Source of the DNA: Azoarcus sp. | Lineage (GTDB): Bacteria > Pseudomonadota > Gammaproteobacteria > Burkholderiales > Rhodocyclaceae | Assembly: GCA_030656215.1 (NCBI GenBank) | Contig: JAUSOD010000087.1 | Span: 1 to 44,529 of the forward strand | Reading direction: 5' to 3' | DNA: 44,529 bases | Shown: positions 23,943 through 31,849 of the stretch, one piece after another | Numbering within the stretch: the stretch's first letter is position 1 | Layout: each line of letters begins with the position of its first letter | Notes under the pieces: generated by a model | Databases searched by the model: none | The model's input: only the letters and a program-made list of their open reading frames with translations | What the model was told of the DNA's origin: nothing | Translations under genes and position numbers: made by a program

Positions 23943-24917
23943 ATGCCCATTCCCGCATCCTTTCGCGGCACCATGCGGGTGCCCGCAATTGCCGCGCCGA
24001 TGTTCCTCGTGTCAGGCCCCGAACTCGTCATAGCCAGTTGCAAGGCCGGGGTTGCCGGCACCTTTCCGGCCCTGAACGCCCGCCCTGCGGCGCAGCTCGA
24101 AGCGTGGCTGACGCAGATCGACCGGGCGCTGGTCGCCCAACGCGCGGCGGCCCCGGAGGCCGCGTGTGCGCCCTATGGTGTGAATCTCATCCTGCACCCG
24201 TCAAATAAACGCCTCGAGGAAGACCTCGCCACCATCGTCCGCCACCGCGTGCCCTTCGTCATCACCAGCCTCGGTCATCCGGGCGAGGTGGTGAAGGCGG
24301 TGCATGCCTATGGCGGGCTGGTGTTCTCCGACATCGTGCATGCCTACCATGCGAAAAAAGCGGCTGCGGCCGGCGTGGACGGGATCATCGCGGTGGCGAG
24401 CGGGGCGGGCGGGCATGCGGGTACCCAGAGCGTGGTCAGTCTGATCCGCGAGATCCGCGAGTTCTGGGACGGCGTGCTGATCGCCTCGGGCAGCATCTCG
24501 GATGGTGCCGCAATCCGGGCGGTGGAGGTGCTGGGCGCGGATTTCGCCTATATGGGCACGCGTTTCATCGCCACCCGCGAGGCGATGGCGCAGGAGGCGT
24601 ACAAGCAGATGATCGTCGATTGCGGGGCGTCCGAGATCGTCTATACAGATGTGATCTCCGGCACCAATGCCAATTTTCTGTGGCCCAGCCTGGAGCAGGC
24701 CGGTTTCGAGCGCAGTCAGCTGCTGGCCGGTCACGCCAAGGGCAAGCTGCACGACCTCGCCGACGAGGCTCGGGCGTGGCGCGATGTGTGGAGTGCGGGG
24801 CAGGGGGTGGCGACGATCCATGATGTGCCGACAGTGGCGGAGCTGGTCGATCGCCTGGAGGCGGAATATCTGACGGCCTGCAGCCAGCCTGCAAGCCCGG
24901 CGCTGATCGGGCGCTGA
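23943..24917 (+). CDS. Nitronate monooxygenase family flavoprotein
   Basis: FMN-dependent TIM-barrel enzyme of 324 residues from the 2-nitropropane dioxygenase family, which oxidises alkyl nitronates such as propionate-3-nitronate; some members are enoyl reductases. Visible motifs are the N-terminal RVPAIAAPMFLVSGPELVIASCKAG, GVNLILHP, VPFVITSLGHP, the FMN-phosphate region VASGAGGHAGTQ with the catalytic His, LIASGSISDGAAI, and GADFAYMGTRFIATREA. The start at 23943 has CAGGAG upstream. The palindromic operator over its promoter suggests tight repression until an inducer, perhaps an acyl-CoA or nitro compound, appears. The exact substrate is unknown. Confidence 0.85.
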   Translation: MPIPASFRGTMRVPAIAAPMFLVSGPELVIASCKAGVAGTFPALNARPAAQLEAWLTQIDRALVAQRAAAPEAACAPYGVNLILHPSNKRLEEDLATIVRHRVPFVITSLGHPGEVVKAVHAYGGLVFSDIVHAYHAKKAAAAGVDGIIAVASGAGGHAGTQSVVSLIREIREFWDGVLIASGSISDGAAIRAVEVLGADFAYMGTRFIATREAMAQEAYKQMIVDCGASEIVYTDVISGTNANFLWPSLEQAGFERSQLLAGHAKGKLHDLADEARAWRDVWSAGQGVATIHDVPTVAELVDRLEAEYLTACSQPASPALIGR

Positions 24918-25064
24918 ACTGCAGGGCGGAGGTGCGCTATCGCGTGATCGCGGTTGGTCTTGTGCCGTTCTATCACATTCAGTTGCAGTTCCGCCTCTAT
25001 CTCTGTGTCCCGCGGCCCGGCGGTCGCACGCCTTCCCGCCGCCGATGGTCTATCCTTCGCGCCC

Positions 25065-25934
25065 ATGCTTGCCCTGATCCAGGTTCTTACCAGCGGTATC
25101 GCCATCGGCTGTGTTTACGGGCTGGTGGCGCTGTCCTTCGTGCTCATCTACAAGGCCACCGAGACGGTCAGTTTCATGCAGGGCGATCTATTGATGGTTG
25201 GCGCCTTTGCCGCCGTTGCACTGCAAGTGGGTGCGGGCTGGCCGCTGTGGCTGGCGGCGTCGGCGGCGGTGGCGGGGATGGCCGGACTGGGTGCGCTGCT
25301 CGAGCGCACGGTGCTGCGCCGGGCGATTGGTCAGCCGCATCTGGTGGCAGTGCTGCTCACCTTCGGTCTGGGGCTGATGCTACGCGGCACGGTCACCGCG
25401 GTGCCGGCGGCGAGTCATGACATGTACCGCCTGCCATTTGCCGATGCGGTGCTGTGGCTCGGGCCGCTGGTGCTGTCGCTCAGCCACCTGCTGGTCATCG
25501 GCGCGACCGTGGTCCTTGCCGCACTGCTCACGATGTTCTTTCGCCATACGCGTGCCGGGCTGGCACTGCGGGCCTGCTCCGAGGATGCACGCGTCGCCGC
25601 CCTGATGGGGGTGCCGGTGGCGGCTATGCATACCCTGGCGTGGGCGCTCGGCGCTGCGCTCGCGGCGGTCGCCGGCCTGCTGCTGGCGCCCATCACCTTT
25701 GTCCACCTCGATATGGGTCTGATCGCATTGAAAGCCTTTCCCGCTGCGGTGCTGGGCGGGCTGTTCAGCCTGCCAGGTGCGCTCGTGGGCGGCGTGTTCT
25801 TGGGCGTGGCCGAGGCACTGGCCGGGCTGATGCTGCCCGAAGGGGTCAAGGATGTGGTGCCGTATGCGCTGCTGATGCTGGCGCTGCTGCTATTCCCCGA
25901 CGGGCTCGCCAACGGTTGGCGGAGGCGGCGGTGA
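25065..25934 (+). CDS. Branched-chain amino-acid type ABC permease, LivH family
   Basis: Inner-membrane permease of 289 residues. It starts MLALIQVLTSGIAIGCVYGLVALSFVLIYKATETVSFMQGDLLMVG, the classical LivH N-terminus, and has LRACSEDARVAALMGVP, the cytoplasmic loop that contacts the ATPase, and AVLGGLFSLPGALVGGVFLG near the end. The ATG at 25065 is the only good start at helix 1. The stop overlaps the GTG of the next permease. Family members move leucine-type amino acids, amides or aromatic acids; which one applies here is unknown. Confidence 0.92.
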   Translation: MLALIQVLTSGIAIGCVYGLVALSFVLIYKATETVSFMQGDLLMVGAFAAVALQVGAGWPLWLAASAAVAGMAGLGALLERTVLRRAIGQPHLVAVLLTFGLGLMLRGTVTAVPAASHDMYRLPFADAVLWLGPLVLSLSHLLVIGATVVLAALLTMFFRHTRAGLALRACSEDARVAALMGVPVAAMHTLAWALGAALAAVAGLLLAPITFVHLDMGLIALKAFPAAVLGGLFSLPGALVGGVFLGVAEALAGLMLPEGVKDVVPYALLMLALLLFPDGLANGWRRRR

Positions 25935-26899
25935 GCGGCGTTCGCGAGAGGGTGGCAACAGGGCTGGAGGCAGGTTTGGGGGCAGGCTTGGCGGTGGTGC
26001 CCTTCCTTGCTCTGGCGGTCGCAGTGCTCGGTGCCGACTATGCGTTTGGCCAGGCCACGCTGGTGCTCACCTATGCCATCGCAGGGCTCGGCCTGGTAAT
26101 CATTGTGGGTCAGGCCGGGCAGATCACGCTCGGTCATGGCGCGCTGTTTGCACTCGGAGCCTATGTCGAAGCCCTGCTCGCAGTGCGCGGGGTGCCGCCG
26201 GTGCTGTCGATACCTGCCGCGGTGGTGGTCGCTGCGCTGGGCGGGATGCTCGCCAGCTTGCCGGCGCGTCGTCTGGGCGGGCTCTACTTCGGCATGAGTA
26301 CGCTTGCCTTTGCGCTGATCGTGGAAGAGGGGCTGGTGCGCTGGGAGTCGCTTACCCGCGGCGGTGCCGGCCTGGCCGTGCCGGCCCTGGCCTGGGGCGA
26401 CTTCTCTGCGCGGACGCCCGGCGCGCAACTGGCGGTCAGCGCGATTGCATTGGTACTCGCGCTGCTGGCGTGCCGGCGCTGGGTCAGCGGGCGTGCCGGT
26501 CGGGCGTGGCGCGCGGTACGCGAGGACGAGGTCGCCGCGGCCGAGGCCTGTGGCATCGACCCTGCTGCCGCGAAGCTGTCCGCCTTCGTCATCGGCGGTG
26601 GCCTGGCGGGCCTTGCGGGGGCGCTTTACGCGCACTGGATCGGCTTCATCAGCCCGGACCAGTTTGGCCTGATGTTCTCCTTCGAGTTGCTGATGCTGGT
26701 CTTCATCGGCGGCGCGCGGCGTCTGTCCGGCGCGCTATGGGGGGCGCTGGTGATCGTCAGCCTGCCGCAGGTGATTGCGCTGCTGCGCGATGCATTGCCC
26801 GGTGAATGGACGCGCAGCGCCGGGGTCGAGGCGATGTTGTTCGGTGCGGTGATCGTGGCAGTGGTGTTGTTGCGACCGCAGGGGTTGGCCCGGCGTTGA
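25931..26899 (+). CDS. Branched-chain amino-acid type ABC permease, LivM family
   Basis: Second permease subunit, 322 residues, starting at a GTG that overlaps the upstream stop (GTGA). Family marks: LTYAIAGLGLVIIVGQAGQITLGHGALFALGAYVEALL, RLGGLYFGMSTLAFALIVEE, the ATPase-contact loop AWRAVREDEVAAAEACGIDPAAAKLSAFVIGGGLAGLAGALYAHWIGFISPDQFG, and a C-terminal LRPQGLARR. It would pair with the LivH-type subunit to form the pore. No ATP-binding gene follows; the binding protein gene begins 148 bp on. Confidence 0.92.
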   Translation: MSGVRERVATGLEAGLGAGLAVVPFLALAVAVLGADYAFGQATLVLTYAIAGLGLVIIVGQAGQITLGHGALFALGAYVEALLAVRGVPPVLSIPAAVVVAALGGMLASLPARRLGGLYFGMSTLAFALIVEEGLVRWESLTRGGAGLAVPALAWGDFSARTPGAQLAVSAIALVLALLACRRWVSGRAGRAWRAVREDEVAAAEACGIDPAAAKLSAFVIGGGLAGLAGALYAHWIGFISPDQFGLMFSFELLMLVFIGGARRLSGALWGALVIVSLPQVIALLRDALPGEWTRSAGVEAMLFGAVIVAVVLLRPQGLARR

Positions 26900-27047
26900 T
26901 GCGCATCCTCTACTGTGTCTTCTTCCTGCACGGGTGCAGCAGGCTGTTGCGGCCACCTCGGCCGGTGCGACGGATCCGGTGCCGATTGGTGCCGGTTCGG
27001 GCGAGGATTGCCGGATAATTCGGTTTCCGTCGCCTGGAATCCGCGCC

Positions 27048-28238
27048 ATGTCCGTCCGCCTCCTCGCATTGGGCCTTGCCCTGTTCGCCCACGCCTTGCT
27101 GGTGGGTGCCACCACGCCCGGCGTCGTCACTCCCGGAGTCAGTACGCCCGGAGTCAGCGAGCGCGAGATCGTGCTCGGCAGCATCCAGGATCTGTCCGGC
27201 CCCGGCGCGCTGCTCGGTACCCCGGTGCGCGACGGCATGCTGCTGCGCTTCGAGGAGGCGAATGCTGCGGGTGGCGTGCATGGGCGCACGCTGCGCCTGG
27301 TGGTGGAGGACACCGGCTACGATCCCAAGCGCGGGGTGCTGGCCACGCGTAAGCTGATCCAGCGCGACCAGGCCTTTGCCTTTCTTGCCAATTTCGGTAC
27401 CCCGGTGGTGATGGCGACGATGCCGCTGATCCTCGATGCGGGACGCCTGCACCTGTTCCCGTTCTCGCCCCACGAATCCACCTACGTGCCCCTGCACCCG
27501 CTCAAGTTCCAGTTGTTCGCGCCCTATCAGGACTACATGGAGAGGGCCACCCGGCACATGGTGCAAAGCCGCGGCTACAAGCGCACCTGTTTGCTGTATC
27601 AGGACGACGACTACGGCCTGGAGGTGATGAAGGGCGTCGAGGCCGGGCTGGTGCGGATCGGCCAGCGCTTGGTCGAGAGGACCAGCTACAAACGCGGTGC
27701 AACCGAGCTGTCAAGCCAGATTGCCCGTCTTCGGGCGGCCAACTGCGATTTCGTGGTGCTCGCCACCGTGGTGCGCGAGACCATTGTTGCGATGAGCGAG
27801 GCGCGCAAGACGGGGTGGGTGGTCGACATGCTGGTGACCGCCTCCGGCTATTCCGCCCAGACCCACGAGCTTGGCGGCGTTGCGGTCGAGGGCCTGTTCG
27901 GCGTGAGCGTGTTGCCGCATCCCTATGCCGAGGGGGCCAATCCTGCGCTGGCCGAGTGGATCGTGCGCTACCGTGCGCGCTACGGTGTCGATCCCAACGT
28001 GTGGAGCGCAATGGGCTACAGCATTGCCGACCTCTTCGTACAGGCGGCGAATGCGGCCGGTCGGGAACTCACGGCAGCGGGCTTCGTCTCTGCTCTGGAG
28101 CAGCTCGACCCCCCGCGCGACTTTTTCGGCAGTCCGGCGTACCGCTTCAGCGCTACCGACCACCTCGGCAACCGCCACGGGCGGCTGGCGCAGATTCGCG
28201 ACGGGCGCTGGGAAATTCTCACCGACTACCTCAAGTGA
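27048..28238 (+). CDS. Periplasmic substrate-binding protein, LivK/Leu-Ile-Val type
   Basis: A 396-residue type I periplasmic binding protein. A signal peptide (MSVRLLALGLALFAHALLVGA) without a lipobox Cys is followed by three copies of a TPGV pentapeptide and then EREIVLGSIQDLSGPGALLG, the usual start of the mature domain. Family motifs include GMLLRFEEANAAGGVHGRTLRLVVEDTGYDP, FAFLANFGTPVV, YKRTCLLYQDDDYGLEV, YKRGATELSSQIARLRAANCDFVVLA and WSAMGYSIADLFVQAA. It resembles the family members that bind amides or aromatic compounds as much as those for leucine. It sits with two permeases, which it probably serves. Confidence 0.9.
   Translation: MSVRLLALGLALFAHALLVGATTPGVVTPGVSTPGVSEREIVLGSIQDLSGPGALLGTPVRDGMLLRFEEANAAGGVHGRTLRLVVEDTGYDPKRGVLATRKLIQRDQAFAFLANFGTPVVMATMPLILDAGRLHLFPFSPHESTYVPLHPLKFQLFAPYQDYMERATRHMVQSRGYKRTCLLYQDDDYGLEVMKGVEAGLVRIGQRLVERTSYKRGATELSSQIARLRAANCDFVVLATVVRETIVAMSEARKTGWVVDMLVTASGYSAQTHELGGVAVEGLFGVSVLPHPYAEGANPALAEWIVRYRARYGVDPNVWSAMGYSIADLFVQAANAAGRELTAAGFVSALEQLDPPRDFFGSPAYRFSATDHLGNRHGRLAQIRDGRWEILTDYLK
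27114..27158 (+). repeat. Three 15-bp in-frame repeats encoding TPGV-rich pentapeptides
   Basis: ACGCCCGGCGTCGTC, ACTCCCGGAGTCAGT and ACGCCCGGAGTCAGC in direct tandem, at the junction of signal peptide and mature binding protein. They encode TPGVV-TPGVS-TPGVS. Copy number could vary by slippage without breaking the frame. Confidence 0.85.
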
Positions 28239-28278
28239 TCGGATATGCAAACCACCGACACACAGGACATCTGCTGAC

Positions 28279-28911
28279 ATGAATCCTCCGCGCACCATCA
28301 CCGTCGCCTTCACCGGCGCTTCCGGCATGCCCTACGGCTTGCGCCTGGTCGAATGCCTGCTGCAGGCTGGTTGCCGGGTGTGGCTGCTGTACTCTCAGGT
28401 GGCGCAGATCGTTGCGCGCCAGGAGATGGACTGGAACCTGCCCGGGCGTCCGGCCGAGGTCGAGGCCGAGCTCGCCGCCCGCTTCAATACTGCGCCCGGT
28501 CAGCTGCGGGTGTTCGGGCGCGAGGAGTGGTTCGCACCACCCGCCTCGGGTTCCAATCCGCCCGACGCCATGGTGGTCTGTCCGTGCACCATGGCCACCC
28601 TGGCGGCGATTGCCGCCGGCCTGTCGCAAAGCCTGATCGAACGTGCTGCCGACGTCGTTCTCAAGGAACAGCGCAAGCTGGTGCTGGTGCCGCGCGAGAC
28701 ACCGTACTCCGCGATCCATCTCGAGAACATGCTCAAGCTCGCCCGTCTCGGCGTGTGCATCCTGCCGCCCAACCCCGGCTTTTACCACCATCCGCAAACC
28801 GTGCAGGATCTGGTCGATTTCGTCGTCGCCCGGGTACTCGACCAGCTCGGCGTGGCACACACGCTGATGGCGCGCTGGGGGGGCAACGAGAAAGGAAACC
28901 CCGCACCATGA
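28279..28911 (+). CDS. ubiX: UbiX-type flavin prenyltransferase
   Basis: Makes prenylated FMN from FMN and dimethylallyl phosphate, the cofactor of UbiD-type decarboxylases used in ubiquinone synthesis and aromatic acid metabolism. The 210-residue protein has VAFTGASGMPYGLRLVECLL at the N-terminus, VVCPCTMATLAAIAAGLSQSLIERAADVVLKE, LVLVPRETPYSAIHLENMLKLARLG and PPNPGFYHHPQTVQDLVDFVVAR. No ubiD is in the window. The stop overlaps the start of the LON-domain gene (ATGA), so the two are coupled. Confidence 0.96.
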   Translation: MNPPRTITVAFTGASGMPYGLRLVECLLQAGCRVWLLYSQVAQIVARQEMDWNLPGRPAEVEAELAARFNTAPGQLRVFGREEWFAPPASGSNPPDAMVVCPCTMATLAAIAAGLSQSLIERAADVVLKEQRKLVLVPRETPYSAIHLENMLKLARLGVCILPPNPGFYHHPQTVQDLVDFVVARVLDQLGVAHTLMARWGGNEKGNPAP

Positions 28912-29504
28912 GCACCTCCGTCAGCCTGCCGCTGTTTCCGCTCAACACCGTGCTGTTCCCCGAGGGCCTGCTGCCCTTGAGGGTGTTCGAAGCGCGCTAC
29001 ATGGACATGGTCACGCGCTGCATGCGCGAGGGCAGCAGTTTCGGCATCTGCCTGATCGCTGCCGGGCCCGAGGTCGGCGAGGCTGCCCTGCCGCATCCGG
29101 TGGGCACCGAGGCCCGTATCGAACGTTGGGAGATGGACGAGCCGGGCGTGCTGTCCATCATCGTGCGTGGGGCGCGGCGTTTTCGCATCGTCGACCATGA
29201 GGTCGAACGCGATGGCCTGCTCAATGGCGAGGTCGTCTGGCTGCCGGAGCCCGCGGTCCAGCCGGTGCCGGCGGCGCAGGCCGACATCCTGCCGCTACTG
29301 CAGGTGCTGGCCGCCGAGGCCGGCGACCGAATGCCGCAGCCGCATCGCTTCGACGATGCCGCTTGGGTGGGCGCGCGCTACGCCGAAATGCTGCCGATCC
29401 CGGCCGTAGCCCGCCAGCGCCTGCTCGAACTCGACGACGTGGTGAGCCGGCTCGAAATCATGCAGCAATACCTGCGTCAGCACGGACTGATCGATATTGC
29501 CTGA
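28908..29504 (+). CDS. LON N-terminal (substrate-binding) domain protein
   Basis: A 198-residue cytoplasmic protein consisting only of the LON substrate-binding domain; the AAA and protease parts of Lon are absent. The start SLPLFPLNTVLFPEGLLPLRVFEARYMDMV is the domain signature, followed by FGICLIAAGPEVGEAALPHPVGTEARIERWE and a helical C-terminus ending LEIMQQYLRQHGLIDIA. Such stand-alone proteins are widespread in proteobacteria and their function is unknown. It is translationally coupled to ubiX. Confidence 0.9.
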   Translation: MSTSVSLPLFPLNTVLFPEGLLPLRVFEARYMDMVTRCMREGSSFGICLIAAGPEVGEAALPHPVGTEARIERWEMDEPGVLSIIVRGARRFRIVDHEVERDGLLNGEVVWLPEPAVQPVPAAQADILPLLQVLAAEAGDRMPQPHRFDDAAWVGARYAEMLPIPAVARQRLLELDDVVSRLEIMQQYLRQHGLIDIA

Positions 29505-29593
29505 TAGTCGGCGACTGAGCGTCAGTGCCTGATCGTCAGCCCCCACTGGGGCCGGGTGATCGGTTTCAGCCCCACCGTTACGCAAGGGGGGCG

Positions 29594-30031
29594 TCAGCGC
29601 GCATGACTTCGCGCCCAACGCACGATATCCGCTGCACTCATCGCCCCAGCCTGGCGCGCGACCTCACGGCCGTTGCGGAACAGCGCCAGCGTGGGAATGC
29701 TGCGGATGCCGTACTGCGCACCGAGCGCCTGCTCGGCCTCGGTGTCGACCTTCGCAAGGCGAAAGTGCGGCTCGAGTAGTCCCGCAGCCTGCACAAAGGC
29801 CGGCGCCATGGTCCGGCACGGCCCGCACCAGGGTGCCCAGAAGTCGACCAGCACCGGGATGTCGTTGCGTTCGACATGGCGCGCGAAGTTCGCGCTGCTC
29901 AGGTCTACGGGGTGCGCAGCGAACAGCGGGCGATGGCACTGTCCGCAATTGGGTTGTTCGGTGAGGCGCGTACCGGGTACGCGATTGATCGCGTTGCAGT
30001 GGGGGCAGACAAGGTGCAGAGCATCGGTCAT
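29594..30031 (-). CDS. trxC: Thioredoxin 2 (TrxC) with zinc-binding N-terminus
   Basis: Cytoplasmic disulfide reductase of 145 residues. The N-terminal 30 residues carry two CxxC pairs, CPHC (9-12) and CGQC, the zinc finger that distinguishes TrxC from TrxA. The thioredoxin fold follows, with VLVDFWAPWCGPCRTM as active site and the cis-Pro in SIPTLALF. In other bacteria trxC responds to oxidative stress; no OxyR site is recognisable here. It lies 96 bp downstream of mutY on the same strand, so DNA and protein oxidation repair may share a transcript. Confidence 0.96.
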   Translation of the reverse strand: MTDALHLVCPHCNAINRVPGTRLTEQPNCGQCHRPLFAAHPVDLSSANFARHVERNDIPVLVDFWAPWCGPCRTMAPAFVQAAGLLEPHFRLAKVDTEAEQALGAQYGIRSIPTLALFRNGREVARQAGAMSAADIVRWARSHAR

Positions 30032-30127
30032 GGTCGGGCCGCAAGGTGGTAAGCATTGATGCGAAGGTGGCGGCGAACAGGCACAAGTTCAAGAGCCGTG
30101 CCTGCGGGATCGGCGGTACCTGTCTCG

Positions 30128-31192
30128 TTACGACGATTGCCCTCGATGTGCTGCTGATTTCAGCTGCTCGAGAATACGGCGCACGGGGGTAGGCAGGGCT
30201 GCATCGTCCGTCTGCTCGAGTTCCAGCCAGACCCGTCCGCCATCTTTCACTCCGGTCGGCCGCGCCGCGAGTTTAATCAGCCATGGCCGCATGTCGAGCA
30301 CGAAGTGGGTGAAGGTGTGGGTCAGTGGCGCAAGCGGGCTTGCGGGTGCGCCGGCCAAGCCCAGCGTGACGGCGGCCCAGGCGGCAATGTCGGGGGCGTT
30401 TTCGGGCATTTCCGGCAGGGCCAGCAGCCCGCCCCAGATACCACTTGGCGGGCGGCGTTCGAGCAGGACGGCGTTACCACTGACGATCACCGCGACCCGC
30501 ACGGCGCGGCGGGGCACGGCTTTGCGTGGACGTGCGGCGGGCAGTTCGGCGACCCGGTCGCCAAGGCGGGCGACACATTCCTCGGCCAGCGGGCAGCGCG
30601 TACAGGCGGGCTTGCCGCGGGTGCATACGGTGGCGCCCAGGTCCATCTGGGCCTGGATGTAAGTGCCGACGCCGGTGTCGGGGAGCAGCGATTCCGCCAG
30701 CGCCCACAGCCGGTTCTCGATCGCCTTCTCGCCCGGGAACCCGTCCACGCCGAACACCCGACACAGCACCCGCTTGACGTTGCCGTCGAGGATGGCGGCG
30801 CGCTCGTCGCTGCAGAAGGCGGCGATCGCCGCCGCCGTGGACCGGCCGATGCCGGGCAAGGTGACGATCTCGCTTGAGTGCCGCGGAAAACGTCCGTCAT
30901 GCTCGGTCATCACCTGCTGTGCCGCGCGGTGCAGGTTGCGCGCGCGGGCGTAGTAGCCCAGGCCGCTCCACAGCGCCATCACCTCATCCACCGGGGCGGC
31001 GGCGAGCGCGGCTACGTCGGGGAAGCGGCCGACGAAGCGCTCGTAGTAGGGGATCACGGTGCTGACCTGGGTCTGCTGCAGCATGATCTCCGATAGCCAT
31101 ACCCGGTACGGGTCCCGACCGCCTTGCCACGGCAGGTCATGGCGGCCGTGGTGGCGCTGCCACTCGATCAGGCGCTGGGCAAAATCACTCAT
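30128..31192 (-). CDS. mutY: A/G-specific adenine DNA glycosylase
   Basis: Removes adenine mispaired with 8-oxoguanine. The 354-residue protein has the catalytic Glu region LSEIMLQQTQVSTVIPYY, the helix-hairpin-helix LPGIGRSTAAAIAAF with the catalytic Asp following in ILDGNVKRVLCR, the 4Fe-4S cysteines CTRGKPACTRCPLAEEC (C-X7-C-X2-C-X5-C as read here), and a C-terminal NUDIX-like domain (VLLERRPPSGIWGGLLALPE) for 8-oxoG recognition. The start is MSDFAQRLIEWQRHHGRHDLPWQ. It is divergent from the flavin reductase gene. Confidence 0.97.
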   Translation of the reverse strand: MSDFAQRLIEWQRHHGRHDLPWQGGRDPYRVWLSEIMLQQTQVSTVIPYYERFVGRFPDVAALAAAPVDEVMALWSGLGYYARARNLHRAAQQVMTEHDGRFPRHSSEIVTLPGIGRSTAAAIAAFCSDERAAILDGNVKRVLCRVFGVDGFPGEKAIENRLWALAESLLPDTGVGTYIQAQMDLGATVCTRGKPACTRCPLAEECVARLGDRVAELPAARPRKAVPRRAVRVAVIVSGNAVLLERRPPSGIWGGLLALPEMPENAPDIAAWAAVTLGLAGAPASPLAPLTHTFTHFVLDMRPWLIKLAARPTGVKDGGRVWLELEQTDDAALPTPVRRILEQLKSAAHRGQSS

Positions 31193-31250
31193 CTTTGTGT
31201 CTGTTTCCAGTTATTGTGCTGCAAATTGTGGGATCGTGGCCTCGCGGCAC

Positions 31251-31279
31251 TCGACGTACCCCACCTGCGCAGCCATAAT
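31251..31279 (+). promoter_or_regulatory. Candidate promoter of the flavin reductase gene
   Basis: TCGACG (31251-31256), 17-base spacer, CATAAT (31274-31279), about 58 bp before the ATG. The -35 is only a partial match. Confidence 0.35.
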
Positions 31280-31336
31280 TCGCCCGCCAGATCAAATTCT
31301 CCCGGGCGTAGCCTGCGCCGCACCAGAGTCCTCTCC

Positions 31337-31837
31337 ATGTCCCAGCTGCCCCCTGTCGCCACCGAAGATTTCGCGCGCAATTTTCGCAACGCCCTCGGCA
31401 TGTTTGCCACTGGCATCACCGTGGTGACGATGCGCACGCCTGCGGGCGAGCCGATCGGGCTGACGGTGAACTCGTTCAACTCGGTCTCGCTCGACCCGCC
31501 CTTGATCGTGTGGAGCCTGTCTAACGACCTGCCCAGCCGGGCGCTGTTCGAAGCGTGCGAATATTACGCGATCAACGTGCTCGCAGCAGACCAGGAGGCC
31601 GTGTCGCAGCGTTTCGCCAGTCGCCTCGGTGACCGCTTTGCCGGGCTGGGGTTCGATCATGGCATGGGCGGTGCACCGCTGTTGCATGGTTGCTGCGCCC
31701 GTTTCGAGTGCCGCAACACCACCCGTCACGCGGGCGGCGACCATACCGTTTTCATCAGCGAGGTGGTGCGTTTTGACCGCACACCCGCCGACCCCCTGGT
31801 TTATTTTGGTGGTTCCTACCGCTATCTGGTCGCCTGA
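31337..31837 (+). CDS. Flavin reductase (HpaC-like FMN-binding split-barrel)
   Basis: A 166-residue NAD(P)H:flavin oxidoreductase of the short-chain family that supplies reduced flavin to two-component monooxygenases. Motifs: FRNALGMFATGITVVTMRTPAGEPIGLTVNSFNSVSLDPPLIVWSL near the N-terminus and the C-terminal GDHTVFISEVVRFDRTPADPLVYFGGSYRYL with the conserved GDH. The ATG at 31337 gives the usual length. No partner oxygenase is adjacent, so its client is unknown. It is convergent with the hyp operon, 12 bp between stops. Confidence 0.92.
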   Translation: MSQLPPVATEDFARNFRNALGMFATGITVVTMRTPAGEPIGLTVNSFNSVSLDPPLIVWSLSNDLPSRALFEACEYYAINVLAADQEAVSQRFASRLGDRFAGLGFDHGMGGAPLLHGCCARFECRNTTRHAGGDHTVFISEVVRFDRTPADPLVYFGGSYRYLVA

Positions 31838-31849
31838 GACTGTTTCACT

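Noticed and set aside
29505-29593. Terminator between the LON-domain gene and trxC
   Set aside because: CCCC-ACT-GGGG is too short a stem and has no T-run on either strand.
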